Made by a program: the position numbers and the translations under genes. A stretch of 64,000 nt of DNA, from positions 124,001-188,000 of the forward strand of contig VENG01000005.1 of the NCBI GenBank assembly GCA_009711705.1, given 5' to 3'. The stretch comes from Bacillota bacterium. Lineage in GTDB: Bacteria; Bacillota; Desulfotomaculia; Desulfotomaculales; VENG01. Every line of letters begins with the position of its first letter. The stretch's first letter is position 1. Below are positions 41,021 to 49,802 of this stretch, one piece after another. A model generated the notes under the pieces. That model saw nothing but the letters and a program-made list of their open reading frames with translations. It was not told where the DNA came from and did not search any database.

Positions 41021-42316
41021 CTAGTTGTTAACAATGTACCAAAGTAGTAGGTACCCAGTGGATATAAATATGGATAAAAACATTAGCGGGAGACCAATTT
41101 TCAGAAACTCTATAAAGCTAATATTAATCCCCCTTTTTTCAGCCATCCCAATAACTACAATATTAGCCGAAGCACCGATCAGCGTCCCGTTTCCGCCAAG
41201 GCAGGATCCAAGCGATAACGACCACCACAAAAAGGTCAAATCATTTATTCCACCTATCTGTCCCATATCCTTAATGAGGGGGATCATAGCCGCCACGAAC
41301 GGTATGTTATCAATAAAGGCTGAAGCAATGGCAGATGTCCAAAGGATAATAAGGCCCGTCAATAAAACGTTACCACCAGTTGCTTCCAGACTGGTTGCGG
41401 CCAGTATATCCAAAATACCTGTTTTATCTAAAGCACCAACCATTATGAATAAGCCGACAAAAAATATAATTACCGACCATTCAACGGATTTCAAAGCGCC
41501 CACGACACTGTGGTTGCTTATTAATAGCAGGACAGCAGCCCCAACCATGGCAATAAATGCCGGTTCGAGTCTTATTTGTTGGTGTAGGACAAAGCCCAAC
41601 ATCGTTAACAGGATAATTACCATGCACTTGCACAGCAAGATGGGGTTCTTTAATTCAGCTGCCGCATTTAGTTTCATGACCCGTTCTTTAAGTACAGGTG
41701 AGGCTATTATATGCCGTTTAAAGATAGACTTCATAATCAGGATGGTAATAATATAGATAACGACCACAACCGGTGCCAGGTTATATATAAAATCCATGAA
41801 GCCAAGCCCGGTAAAGCCGCTGATCATTATATTCGGTGGGTCACCAACCAGTGTGGCCGTTCCGCCAATGTTTGAAGCTATGATAATAGCTACAAGGTAA
41901 GGACCGGGACTTATCTTAAGCTGACTAGCGATGGCAAAGGTAACAGGAATAATCAGCATCACTGTGGTCACATTATCCAGGAAAGCAGAAAGCGTCGCAG
42001 TAATCAAACACAGAGCGGCGAGTATTCTAACCGGCTCACCCTTCGAAATATTGGCAGCTTTAACGGCCAGGTATTCAAAGAGACCGGTTGTTCTGGTAAT
42101 GCCTACAATAATCATCATACCAACTAACAAACCAACTGTATCAAAATCCATAGCATGAAATGCTTCTTCTAAATTAATGACCCCGATTAGAAGCATGGTT
42201 AATGCCCCTACCAAGGCGGCCAGCGTGCGGTGGACGATACCAGAAACAATAAAAAAATACGTACATATAAACACAGCCACGACAATATAAATGGAAATAA
42301 TTGCATCCCCTTCCAT
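41021..42316 (-). CDS. ArsB/NhaD-superfamily ion permease
   Basis: A 431-aa membrane protein with about 11-12 helices. Two inverted halves carry the family hairpin motifs 'LSAFLDNVTTVMLIIPV' with 'NIGGTATLVGDPPNIMI' in the first half, and 'ASAFIDNIPFVAAMIPL' with 'LGGNGTLIGASANIVVIG' in the second. Relatives include ArsB, NhaD and SLC13-like carriers and the P-protein/YbiR group, so the substrate is uncertain (anion or Na+/H+). ATG at 42316 has no clear ribosome site; AAGGGG lies inside the first codons. Confidence 0.9.
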   Translation of the reverse strand: MEGDAIISIYIVVAVFICTYFFIVSGIVHRTLAALVGALTMLLIGVINLEEAFHAMDFDTVGLLVGMMIIVGITRTTGLFEYLAVKAANISKGEPVRILAALCLITATLSAFLDNVTTVMLIIPVTFAIASQLKISPGPYLVAIIIASNIGGTATLVGDPPNIMISGFTGLGFMDFIYNLAPVVVVIYIITILIMKSIFKRHIIASPVLKERVMKLNAAAELKNPILLCKCMVIILLTMLGFVLHQQIRLEPAFIAMVGAAVLLLISNHSVVGALKSVEWSVIIFFVGLFIMVGALDKTGILDILAATSLEATGGNVLLTGLIILWTSAIASAFIDNIPFVAAMIPLIKDMGQIGGINDLTFLWWSLSLGSCLGGNGTLIGASANIVVIGMAEKRGINISFIEFLKIGLPLMFLSIFISTGYLLLWYIVNN

Positions 42317-42363
42317 ACCATACTAAACATAACTATGTTTGAAATTATAATGATATTACTGCA

Positions 42364-42391
42364 GGCAAGTGGGGACGGTTCTTGCTTGCCC
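42364..42391. repeat. AAGTGGGGACGGTTCTTGC repeat, copy 3
   Basis: Same unit as at 30200, here between the permease and the FkbM methyltransferase genes. Confidence 0.85.
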
Positions 42392-42510
42392 CTTTTCATA
42401 TCATTTTAAACCCTCGTAAACTGGGATAAAAGAAATTTAGGAATAAAATAAAGTAAACGAAGGGAATAATTAGTAACAGTATTTTACTTGAATTGTTAGG
42501 AGACGCAATT

Positions 42511-43323
42511 ATGAGGTTTACTACAAGCTTCTTGGCACGCCAATTAATAAAACGCTGCAAATATTTAGCTGCCATCCCCGGAGGTACAGTGACCCCGTGC
42601 GAATTAATCCCTCACGAATGGAAAGGAAAGCGGGCTGTTACAATCCGAGAGCGGCATGACGATACAATGCTCCTCGAATACGGTGAGCATAAATTTAAAA
42701 TTCCCTCCCATGCATATAACTGGGTGAGCGTTTTTGTGGGTGAAATAATGCTGTCAGATATCTACCGGCTGTCACTGATCAAACCCAAACCGGGTAGCTT
42801 TATCTATGACTGCGGCGCTAACGTAGGGGTATACACCGTAGCAGCCGCTGCCGCTTTCCCGGAGTGCCGCATTTTGGCCATTGAGCCGGAGGAGCAAAAT
42901 CGATGGTATTTGCAGCAGAATATTGAGCTAAATGGCCTGCAGGATCGCGTTTTTGTTCTTGATGCAGCCGTTCACAGATACGATGATGAACAAGCACTCT
43001 TAATTTTACACGAAAGCGGCGATCACTACCTTGCCGGGCATGCAAACGGGGAAAGTAACAAAGGGGTGCCTGTACGTACTGTTAGTCTGAACAGCCTGGC
43101 CCGGGAATTCCAACCGGTTGATTGCATCAAGATGGATATCCAGGGCGCAGAGTTGGAAACGGTACTGGGCGCGGATAAATTACTGCACCGCGACTTTCCC
43201 GCTTGGAGTATTGCAGCTTATCACGATAAAAATCAATTTAGCACACTAAAAAACCTCTTTAATTACTATGGTTATCACGTTCATACCCACCCCGGGGGTT
43301 ACATATACTCCCTTGCAAACTAG
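42511..43323 (+). CDS. FkbM-family methyltransferase
   Basis: A 270-aa SAM-dependent methyltransferase. 'SFIYDCGANVGVYTVAAAAAF' is motif I, 'ILAIEPEEQN' motif II, and 'IKMDIQGAELETVLGA' the FkbM signature motif. FkbM enzymes O-methylate sugars or polyketides; the target is unknown, perhaps a surface glycan. ATG at 42511 with TTAGGAG upstream is preferred to the in-frame start at 42493. It is flanked on both sides by the same palindromic repeat family, at 42364 and directly at its stop codon (43322), as if the gene had been inserted or mobilised as a unit. Confidence 0.88.
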   Translation: MRFTTSFLARQLIKRCKYLAAIPGGTVTPCELIPHEWKGKRAVTIRERHDDTMLLEYGEHKFKIPSHAYNWVSVFVGEIMLSDIYRLSLIKPKPGSFIYDCGANVGVYTVAAAAAFPECRILAIEPEEQNRWYLQQNIELNGLQDRVFVLDAAVHRYDDEQALLILHESGDHYLAGHANGESNKGVPVRTVSLNSLAREFQPVDCIKMDIQGAELETVLGADKLLHRDFPAWSIAAYHDKNQFSTLKNLFNYYGYHVHTHPGGYIYSLAN

Positions 43324-43349
43324 CAAGTGGGAACCGTCCCCACTTGCTA
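43322..43349. repeat. AAGTGGGGACGGTTCTTGC repeat, copy 4 (inverted, near-perfect palindrome)
   Basis: AGCAAGTGGGAACCGTCCC then CACTTGCTA. The copy is inverted relative to the other three and overlaps both the FkbM stop codon and the last codon of the convergent gene. Confidence 0.85.
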
Positions 43350-44924
43350 GTACGATTTCGCTTCCCTCACGATGATATGGATAATGTAAGCTATTTCAGA
43401 AATCTTACAAATATATACTTTCTGGGCATCCGTTGAGATAAACCCTTTTTTATCTTCTTTATCACTTAATTGATAGATTGAGAGGTCTACTCCATTAAAT
43501 ATATTAGTTATTCGAAGTGCCTTACAGTCAGGCACAGAAAACTGCCCATTGTGTTCATAGCGAATGTCAGAACTATGAGTTTGTATTACTATATACGTAG
43601 GCTTTTCAAAATTCAGTTGATAAACAGGGTAAATACCATCGCCATATTCTGGTTTATAGTCGTAATATTGTTCCCATTTAATTTCAGTAGGAAGAATGTC
43701 TCCCAAATATTTTATATATTTTAGTAACCAATTATCGTCAAACTTCTCCAACACTAAGCAAGTAACTCGGTTAGGAGGAGTATACGTGTAATAACCATCT
43801 GGGAGGCTGGCATAACATGTGTACATGATTGCCTTATTGGCATCTTCCTTTTTATAATAGGTTTTTAAAACTCCTCCCTTAAAGGTATCATGTTTGTGTG
43901 ATTCAATAAGCTGAATGATATTATCTTGCTTATAATCTGGCACGCAAAAGCTAAGAGCACTTTCGGTTTGCCCCTGTTCTATGGCATCAAAAAACATTTG
44001 CACTACATCCTTGGGGCCCTTGGGGTTCACTACTATTGAAGAGACTTTAACAAGACCTTTATCATTGGCGAAGCTAATATTCAAGTCGTACTTTCGCCCG
44101 ATAAATGAAGTATTATAGAATGAAAGGTAAGGACCCACTTCAAGTAACCCAGTTTCCAAGTTCTTCATTAAAGCCGGTTTAATACTATGATCAACAAGCG
44201 CACGAAAGACCTCCATAGTATTTTGACCCAAGTTTTCTAATCCAAGAAAGGTGGGCAAATATACAAGCTTGTAAGCATTTTCATAGTCCTCTTTCCACAA
44301 ACTAAGCAGGAACTTAACGGCAGTGTTGAATGATGCTGTGTCTTTAGTTTTTATCTGGTAGGGATTCCGGGAGTAAGTTTGGCCGTCCCACTTGAAAATA
44401 TGCCCTACACACACATGGGGCAAATAGCCACCTGAAGAAATAATTTCTTGTTCTTCACCCAAAGTTTCCTCTACCAGGATAATTTCGTAGACACCGTCAT
44501 TGTCTTCATCAATTACGTCAACCAGCCCATGATAGAATTCTTCTGTCACATAGGAAAATTTAGGTAAACCTTGGTCCCAATGGAAAATACAAAGGAATGT
44601 AGTTCTGGCCTTCCCGAAAACTAAAACAAGCTCCGGCCTTTTGTCTCCGGTTAGATCCACCGCGTAGGCATCAATTATGGTGTGGATATGGTAATCCTTC
44701 TGGGTTGTTTCAGAGATAAGCCAATGGTGTTTAAAACTGTTGTTTAACATTTCTGCATACAGTACATAGGTGTAAGTATGGCTTTTGACTGAATTAGAGT
44801 AGACAATTACTGCCTCGTCCTTTCCATCTCCGTTAAAGTCTTCATGGAAAACGAATTGAATCTGAGCACCCTCTGGAATAATATCCTTTATATAACCTAA
44901 AATATTAACATCCCGCACAGGCAT
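43347..44924 (-). CDS. VCBS/FG-GAP-like repeat protein
   Basis: A 525-aa protein without an obvious signal peptide. The N-terminal 160 residues contain three calcium-loop-like motifs, 'DFNGDGKDEAVIVY', 'DLTGDKRPELVLV' and 'DEDNDGVYEIIL', typical of FG-GAP/VCBS beta-propeller blades. The remaining 350 residues are beta-rich with NTF2-like helices ('VVQMFFDAIEQGQTESALSF') and are not recognised. ATG at 44924, or GTG at 44918, follows AAGGAG. The function is unknown; a role in binding surface sugars or proteins would fit, but the missing signal is a problem. Confidence 0.72.
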   Translation of the reverse strand: MPVRDVNILGYIKDIIPEGAQIQFVFHEDFNGDGKDEAVIVYSNSVKSHTYTYVLYAEMLNNSFKHHWLISETTQKDYHIHTIIDAYAVDLTGDKRPELVLVFGKARTTFLCIFHWDQGLPKFSYVTEEFYHGLVDVIDEDNDGVYEIILVEETLGEEQEIISSGGYLPHVCVGHIFKWDGQTYSRNPYQIKTKDTASFNTAVKFLLSLWKEDYENAYKLVYLPTFLGLENLGQNTMEVFRALVDHSIKPALMKNLETGLLEVGPYLSFYNTSFIGRKYDLNISFANDKGLVKVSSIVVNPKGPKDVVQMFFDAIEQGQTESALSFCVPDYKQDNIIQLIESHKHDTFKGGVLKTYYKKEDANKAIMYTCYASLPDGYYTYTPPNRVTCLVLEKFDDNWLLKYIKYLGDILPTEIKWEQYYDYKPEYGDGIYPVYQLNFEKPTYIVIQTHSSDIRYEHNGQFSVPDCKALRITNIFNGVDLSIYQLSDKEDKKGFISTDAQKVYICKISEIAYIIHIIVREAKSY

Positions 44925-45032
44925 CTTTCATCACAACTCCTTTTTCCTGCTTTAATTACTCAATAGCGTTAACAGATATTATTCCAAGTTATAAAGGGTT
45001 GTGCGGGGTACTCCTGATGATAATATAGAAAC

Positions 45033-45064
45033 AAGAAGGAATCCTATTATTAGGATTCCTTCTT
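45033..45064 (-). terminator. Terminator of the acidic SLH protein gene
   Basis: A perfect 14-bp stem, AAGAAGGAATCCTA and its complement, with a 4-base loop, about 50 bases beyond the stop. Confidence 0.85.
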
Positions 45065-45113
45065 CACGAGTTAAGATAAGAAGTTTAAGGTCTTTTTACT
45101 CAAAATAGTAAAC

Positions 45114-46934
45114 CTACCTGTCAGTAACAACAATTTTCTCTACATCGCCATTATCCAATTCTAATTCTACTTCCCAGCCTGTATCAATATCATTGAAATC
45201 CAGATCGTCTTCATCAGCCTCATCTTCTACAACAACATCCTCATCGACATCAAACGTAAACTCGTTGCCACTGTCCTGCTCAATGGTGATATACCACCGG
45301 TCACCATTTATGGCATCCACTTCACCCGGGACTGTGATATCGTCTTCGTCTTCAAGAACATCAATTTCTTCAACTTCACCGTCATAGACATAAATTTTTA
45401 CTTCGCTGCCGATAATGTAATCTTCTATGTTAAAATCCTCAACTAAATCAAAGGTATCACCGTCAACGGTAATTTCATCTTCATCCAAGTCGTCAATTAT
45501 ACCTTCATAAACATCTGCCTCTTCGGCACCGTCAACAACAGTTATTTCTACTACTTCGCCGTCTTCAAGCTCTAATTCAACATCCCAGCCCTCTTTGGTG
45601 TCATTGAAATCCCAGCTGCGGCCATTTTCTTCGTCCACAATTTCTACATTTCCATCTACATCAAAGGTGAACCTATTTCCATTAACTTGTTCGATTTCTA
45701 TTTCCAAATCTTCTTCATCCACGTCGTAGACTTCGCCGGACACAACTATGTCATCCTCATCTTCTACGACATCAATTTTCAGTACTTCATCATCGTGGAC
45801 ATATACATTTACTTCGCTACCAATCAAGTATTCTTCAATATCAAAATCGGAAGGCAAATCAAAGGTGTCTCCATCCACCGTTATCTCATCACTGTCCAAT
45901 TCCTCAATGGTGCCTTCATAGGTTTTGGCAAGATAAATTTCCTCGACCATATCTTCATCATTCAGATAAAGAACGACTACCTCATCATTATCTTCGTCTA
46001 AATCCCAGTAATCTATCTCATCGCCATCTACATCATAGACTTTAACATCTTGGTCCACATCATATTCTTGTCCGTCTTTCAGCTCTATTGTCCAATCATC
46101 TTCATTATCTTCGTCATTGGTCAAATTATCTATAGTACCGGTTAACGTGTTTCCATCGTCTTCATCATCTTTATCCGGATCATTTTCTTTTAGATCGTCA
46201 GCTATTCTGGACAGAATAGCTGCAAATTCAGCCCGTGTTATACCGCTGTTGGGATTGAATTTACCGTTAGAAGCACCTCTGACATAACCTTCTTTGTAAA
46301 GGGCAAGTATATAACCTAAATCTTCCTTGTCAATCAATATCCCGTCTTTAAAAGGTATATCATCAGTATCTACCGGCTCTAAGTCCAGTGCCTTGGCCAG
46401 CATTACCGCCACTTGGGCCCTTGATGCCTGCACATGACTGTGGAAACGATTTAGATTAATCATATGCAAAGCATTAGCTTTCATTACTGCGCCCCGAGCC
46501 CAGTCGGGTACATCGTACATTTCATCAAAATCCTCTTCAATATCCAGATCACCATAAAGTCTATCTGCGAGCCTGATAGCTATGGCCACTGCTTCTGCGC
46601 TGGTGAGCGAGGAATTAGGCTTAAACGTTCCGTCAGGATAGCCGCTTATGAAACCTAGATCCTGCACCCTTTGAATATCATTCATTGCCCAGTGTTTTTG
46701 AATATCTTTAAACATGGACTTAGCAGCCTTTTTCTGCTGCTTTTGCATCTGTTTTAAAAATTTCTGCCCGTGTTTACCCTGCATCATTTCAAAGTCATCA
46801 CCGCTTTGATACATCTGCCATTCCCAATTTTTAAACTTGCCGGATTCGTCCTTCCACGAGTCGGCAAAGGCCGGTGCCGCGAACATTGATAACGCAATGG
46901 CAAGGGACAATAATAGTAAGCTTATTTCCCGCAC
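45114..46934 (-). CDS. Highly acidic secreted S-layer-type protein with SLH domains
   Basis: A 606-aa protein with a signal peptide ('LLLSLAIALSMFAAPAFADSW') and three SLH domains between about residues 70 and 250 ('SGYPDGTFKPNSSLTSAEAV', 'HVQASRAQVAVMLAKALDL', 'GKFNPNSGITRAEFAAILSR'). The C-terminal 350 residues are extremely rich in Asp and Glu and built of about three repeats with 'ITVDGDTFDL', 'IGSEV.(V/I)YV' and 'FTFDVD' motifs. Such proteins assemble on the envelope and may bind Ca2+. GTG at 46934 is behind AAGGAGG. Its size and strong signals make it a candidate S-layer or envelope protein. Confidence 0.9.
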   Translation of the reverse strand: MREISLLLLSLAIALSMFAAPAFADSWKDESGKFKNWEWQMYQSGDDFEMMQGKHGQKFLKQMQKQQKKAAKSMFKDIQKHWAMNDIQRVQDLGFISGYPDGTFKPNSSLTSAEAVAIAIRLADRLYGDLDIEEDFDEMYDVPDWARGAVMKANALHMINLNRFHSHVQASRAQVAVMLAKALDLEPVDTDDIPFKDGILIDKEDLGYILALYKEGYVRGASNGKFNPNSGITRAEFAAILSRIADDLKENDPDKDDEDDGNTLTGTIDNLTNDEDNEDDWTIELKDGQEYDVDQDVKVYDVDGDEIDYWDLDEDNDEVVVLYLNDEDMVEEIYLAKTYEGTIEELDSDEITVDGDTFDLPSDFDIEEYLIGSEVNVYVHDDEVLKIDVVEDEDDIVVSGEVYDVDEEDLEIEIEQVNGNRFTFDVDGNVEIVDEENGRSWDFNDTKEGWDVELELEDGEVVEITVVDGAEEADVYEGIIDDLDEDEITVDGDTFDLVEDFNIEDYIIGSEVKIYVYDGEVEEIDVLEDEDDITVPGEVDAINGDRWYITIEQDSGNEFTFDVDEDVVVEDEADEDDLDFNDIDTGWEVELELDNGDVEKIVVTDR

Positions 46935-47090
46935 TACTTTTTTCCTCCTTAGTGTCTAATTAACTGGTTGCTACGGTTATTGTCGTGCAATAAAAAGGGG
47001 GTTACCACCTCCCTGGTTACCTTTATATTTAACTTCGTTAACTATATAAAAATTGATGGGTACGCCATCGGTATTAATTAATAACTTGAT

Positions 47091-47135
47091 GAAAGTAAAA
47101 AGGAAAATGTATAATTACACTTAAGCTCAAACTAT
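47091..47135 (+). promoter_or_regulatory. Shared 45-bp promoter module, copy 2
   Basis: TTGATG (47096-47101), an 18-base spacer and TATAAT (47120-47125), 42 of 45 bases identical to 35821-35865. Confidence 0.8.
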
Positions 47136-47188
47136 AAAATAATGGGAAACATTTCGAGGCAGGCACAAAAATGAAGGGGTAATAATAA

Positions 47189-47983
47189 ATGACGGAAAAA
47201 AGCGAACTATTAATTCACAGTGACTCACAGGTATGCACGCTAGTGTTAAACCGCCCTTCCAGGCGGAACAGCTTAAGCAACGCCTTGCTTGGGCTTCTTT
47301 CTAAAACTCTGGAGAAATTGGAAAAAGACGTAAATGTACGGGTCGTAATCATACGTGGAACCGGAGACCAGGCTTTCTGTGCCGGATTTGATATTAATGA
47401 AATTAGCACCGGCAACGACAGTAAGACACCCGGCGGGGAACATCAACTGCTGGAGGAAACCTTCCAACGTCTGCGTAATTTAAGTAAACCCGTGATCGCA
47501 ATGATTAATGGCGTATGTATCGGAGGAGGACTGGATCTAGCCCTAAATTGCGACTTTCGTGTGGCCATGGAAGGTGCTCGACTGGGTATGACACCGGCCA
47601 AATTGGGGGTTACTTATCACCCGGCCGGACTTAACCGGTTTATTCAACTGGTTGGAGTTAACGCTACAAAAGAATTATTTTTTACAGGAAAATTAATTCC
47701 GGCGGAAAAGGCACTAAAATTAGGCCTTATTAACCAAGTAGCAACCGCAGAGGAATTGGGAAAAAATGTGTATGCCCTAGCCCGTGAAATAGCAGGTAAC
47801 GCCCCCTTATCCCTGGAGAGCATAAAATATACAATTAATAAGTTAACTGATAAAATATGGTTGAGTCTGGAAGAAGAAGAGATCATAAGAAAAATGACTC
47901 TTGGAGCATTTAGCAGCGAGGACTTTGCCGAGGGAAAAGAAGCTTTTTTACAAAGACGCAAACCCCGGTTTAAAGGCAAGTAA
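47189..47983 (+). CDS. Enoyl-CoA hydratase/isomerase (crotonase family)
   Basis: A 264-aa protein. 'VCTLVLNRPSRRNSLSNALL', 'QAFCAGFDI' (first oxyanion loop), 'PVIAMINGVCIGGGLDLALNCDFRVA' region (blocks 'MINGVCIGGG' and 'CDFRVA') and 'AKLGVTYHPAGLNRFIQLVG' are crotonase landmarks. The usual catalytic Glu position after the second loop reads 'KLGVTYHP' rather than 'ELGL.PGWG', so it may not be a standard hydratase. ATG at 47189 follows AAGGGG at ten bases. The promoter is nearly identical to that of the iron-sulfur flavoprotein gene. Confidence 0.88.
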   Translation: MTEKSELLIHSDSQVCTLVLNRPSRRNSLSNALLGLLSKTLEKLEKDVNVRVVIIRGTGDQAFCAGFDINEISTGNDSKTPGGEHQLLEETFQRLRNLSKPVIAMINGVCIGGGLDLALNCDFRVAMEGARLGMTPAKLGVTYHPAGLNRFIQLVGVNATKELFFTGKLIPAEKALKLGLINQVATAEELGKNVYALAREIAGNAPLSLESIKYTINKLTDKIWLSLEEEEIIRKMTLGAFSSEDFAEGKEAFLQRRKPRFKGK

Positions 47984-48043
47984 GCTCGTTCAGGTATGAA
48001 GTAGTTAAAAATTTTTCACCCGAACCCAAAGGAGGACAAATTC

Positions 48044-48934
48044 TTGCATAAATGGGCCTACCTGCTTATAGCTGTGGGAGCAGCCATGTGGGGCATAATT
48101 GGCATTTTTGTTCAAGCACTTTATTCTTTCGGCTTTTCGCCCGGGCAAGTTGTAGCTATCCGGGCCATTAGCGCCGCAAGTATTTTGCTTATCTACACAG
48201 CCACGGTAAACCGTCATTCGCTAAAAATTAGACCCCTGGACTTAAAATATTTTATTGGGACGGGAATCTTTAGCATCGTTTTTTTTAATTGGTGTTATTT
48301 TACAGTCATAAAAGAAGCTTCTCTCTCGGTGGCGGCTATTCTTCTTTATACCGCGCCGGCCTTTGTAACGGTTATATCTCGTTTTGTATTTAAAGAGTGG
48401 CTAACCCCCAGAAAAATTGCAGCTTTGATTGCTACCATTTTGGGTTGTGCACTGGTAGTGGGCTTTTTACCATCTATGCAGGTATCCGTTTCCACGCTGG
48501 GGATAATTGTGGGGCTCGGGTCGGGACTGGGCTATGCACTATACAGCATCTTCGGTAAACTAGCCAGCTCCAAGTATTCATCCTTAACCATTACCACATA
48601 TACTTTTATCATTGCCGGCACTTTTATGCTTCCGGTAAGCAGGATCTGGGAGGCCAGAAATTTATTTGCCCAAACCGAAGTATGGATTTATGCTCTAGGT
48701 CTGGGTTTGATTCCTACCGTTTTAGCCTACACGCTATATACCCTGGGACTTAGCCAGATTGAATCCAGCCGGGCCTCCATTACGGCTACTATAGAGCCCA
48801 TAGTTGCCGCAATGGTTGGGACCGCTTTATTTGGAGACATTCTCACTGGGTGGCAAGCACTGGGAATTATATTAGTTTTATCTGCTGTATTTTTGGTGCA
48901 GGAAGCCTCCCGGACCAAGTCCTCTAATCATTAA
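48044..48934 (+). CDS. EamA/DMT-family transporter
   Basis: A 296-aa membrane protein with ten helices in two EamA repeats ('YLLIAVGAAMWGIIGIFVQA' begins the first; 'TLGIIVGLGSGLGYALYSI' the second). The last loop has 'ESSRASITATIEPIVAAMVG', a typical EamA block. These carriers export amino acids or metabolites; the substrate is unknown. TTG at 48044 follows AAAGGAGG. It is 60 bases after the crotonase gene and likely cotranscribed. It ends 11 bases inside the convergent zinc-ribbon gene. Confidence 0.9.
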   Translation: MHKWAYLLIAVGAAMWGIIGIFVQALYSFGFSPGQVVAIRAISAASILLIYTATVNRHSLKIRPLDLKYFIGTGIFSIVFFNWCYFTVIKEASLSVAAILLYTAPAFVTVISRFVFKEWLTPRKIAALIATILGCALVVGFLPSMQVSVSTLGIIVGLGSGLGYALYSIFGKLASSKYSSLTITTYTFIIAGTFMLPVSRIWEARNLFAQTEVWIYALGLGLIPTVLAYTLYTLGLSQIESSRASITATIEPIVAAMVGTALFGDILTGWQALGIILVLSAVFLVQEASRTKSSNH

Positions 48935-49142
48935 TGTAATAGCGACTGCTGCAGCCGGGACATTCCATAAATTCACCTTTTGCATCCTTCTTCACACAAC
49001 CTTCACCAATACACTCAACTTCTTGCCCCTGCTCGTTTTTACACGTTCCGTTCATTTCCGGGGTGTAAACCCACTCACCACATTCACGGCAATATAAATT
49101 CTCCTTTAGCACTGCTTTAAGCTCTACCGTAAATTCAGCCAT
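48924..49142 (-). CDS. Small zinc-ribbon protein, 72 aa
   Basis: A protein with 'LYCRECGEWVYTP' and 'FMECPGCSSRYYIND', a two-knuckle zinc ribbon, plus two further Cys between ('GTCKNEQGQEVECIGEGC'). ATG at 49142 follows AAGGGGG at seven bases. It is immediately downstream of the nitroreductase gene on the same strand. The function is unknown. Confidence 0.75.
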   Translation of the reverse strand: MAEFTVELKAVLKENLYCRECGEWVYTPEMNGTCKNEQGQEVECIGEGCVKKDAKGEFMECPGCSSRYYIND

Positions 49143-49187
49143 TCTTAAGCCCCCTTTCACGCCAAATACAAGCCCTGATTCCGTCAC

Positions 49188-49754
49188 TTATATGTCTAGA
49201 ATTACCTCGTCCAGGGGGCGTTTAGGGACGTGATGCACCCCTTTATCATCCCGCCAATACTTAATATCACCTTTTGCCGCTTCAATGGTCACAGGCTCTT
49301 TAGGCTTACCCAGTGCAATCACCACTTTTATTTCCAACCCTTCGGGAATATTCAGACTGTTTTTCAGCTTCTCCCTATTTACAAAAGCTAAAATACACCC
49401 TCCAAGCCCCATATCTGAAGCCCCCAGGAGAATGCTTTGACATGCTATGCCAACATCTATGTCACTATAATTATTGCTTATTTGGTTATCGTTAAGCACA
49501 ACAATGTAGGCGGACGGTCTCTCACCCTCAACGGGCCCGTTCCAATCCTTTAGATATGCCGCCCAGGCCAAAGTATTGAAAATAGAGTTGTTTTTTTCCG
49601 GGTCATAAGATAAGACATATTTAAGGGGCTGTTTATTCCCTGCTGATGCGGACAGCCGCGCCAGATTAACCAAGTCCTTCAGTGTATTCTTTTCTATTTT
49701 GGTATCCTGGTAAAAGCGGCGGTAGCTCCTATTTTTTGAAACCAGTTCCAGCAT
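49188..49754 (-). CDS. Nitroreductase-family FMN protein
   Basis: A 188-aa protein. 'LVSKNRSYRRFYQD' is the FMN-binding N-terminus, 'ARLSASAGNKQPLKYVL' the second block, 'DVGIACQSILLGASDMGLGGCIL' and 'IALGKPKEP' the third and fourth. It reduces nitro or related compounds with NAD(P)H; the substrate is unknown. ATG at 49754 follows AAGGAG at about nine bases. It lies 48 bases past the FAH-family gene. Confidence 0.9.
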   Translation of the reverse strand: MLELVSKNRSYRRFYQDTKIEKNTLKDLVNLARLSASAGNKQPLKYVLSYDPEKNNSIFNTLAWAAYLKDWNGPVEGERPSAYIVVLNDNQISNNYSDIDVGIACQSILLGASDMGLGGCILAFVNREKLKNSLNIPEGLEIKVVIALGKPKEPVTIEAAKGDIKYWRDDKGVHHVPKRPLDEVILDI

Positions 49755-49802
49755 TGCACACACTCCTTTTAATTCAAAATAATTCTATTGCAGTATAAAC
49801 AA

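Noticed and set aside
46988..47010. GGTTACC..GGTTACC direct repeat before the acidic SLH gene as an operator
   Set aside because: Only a 7-base direct repeat; no promoter boxes could be placed with it.
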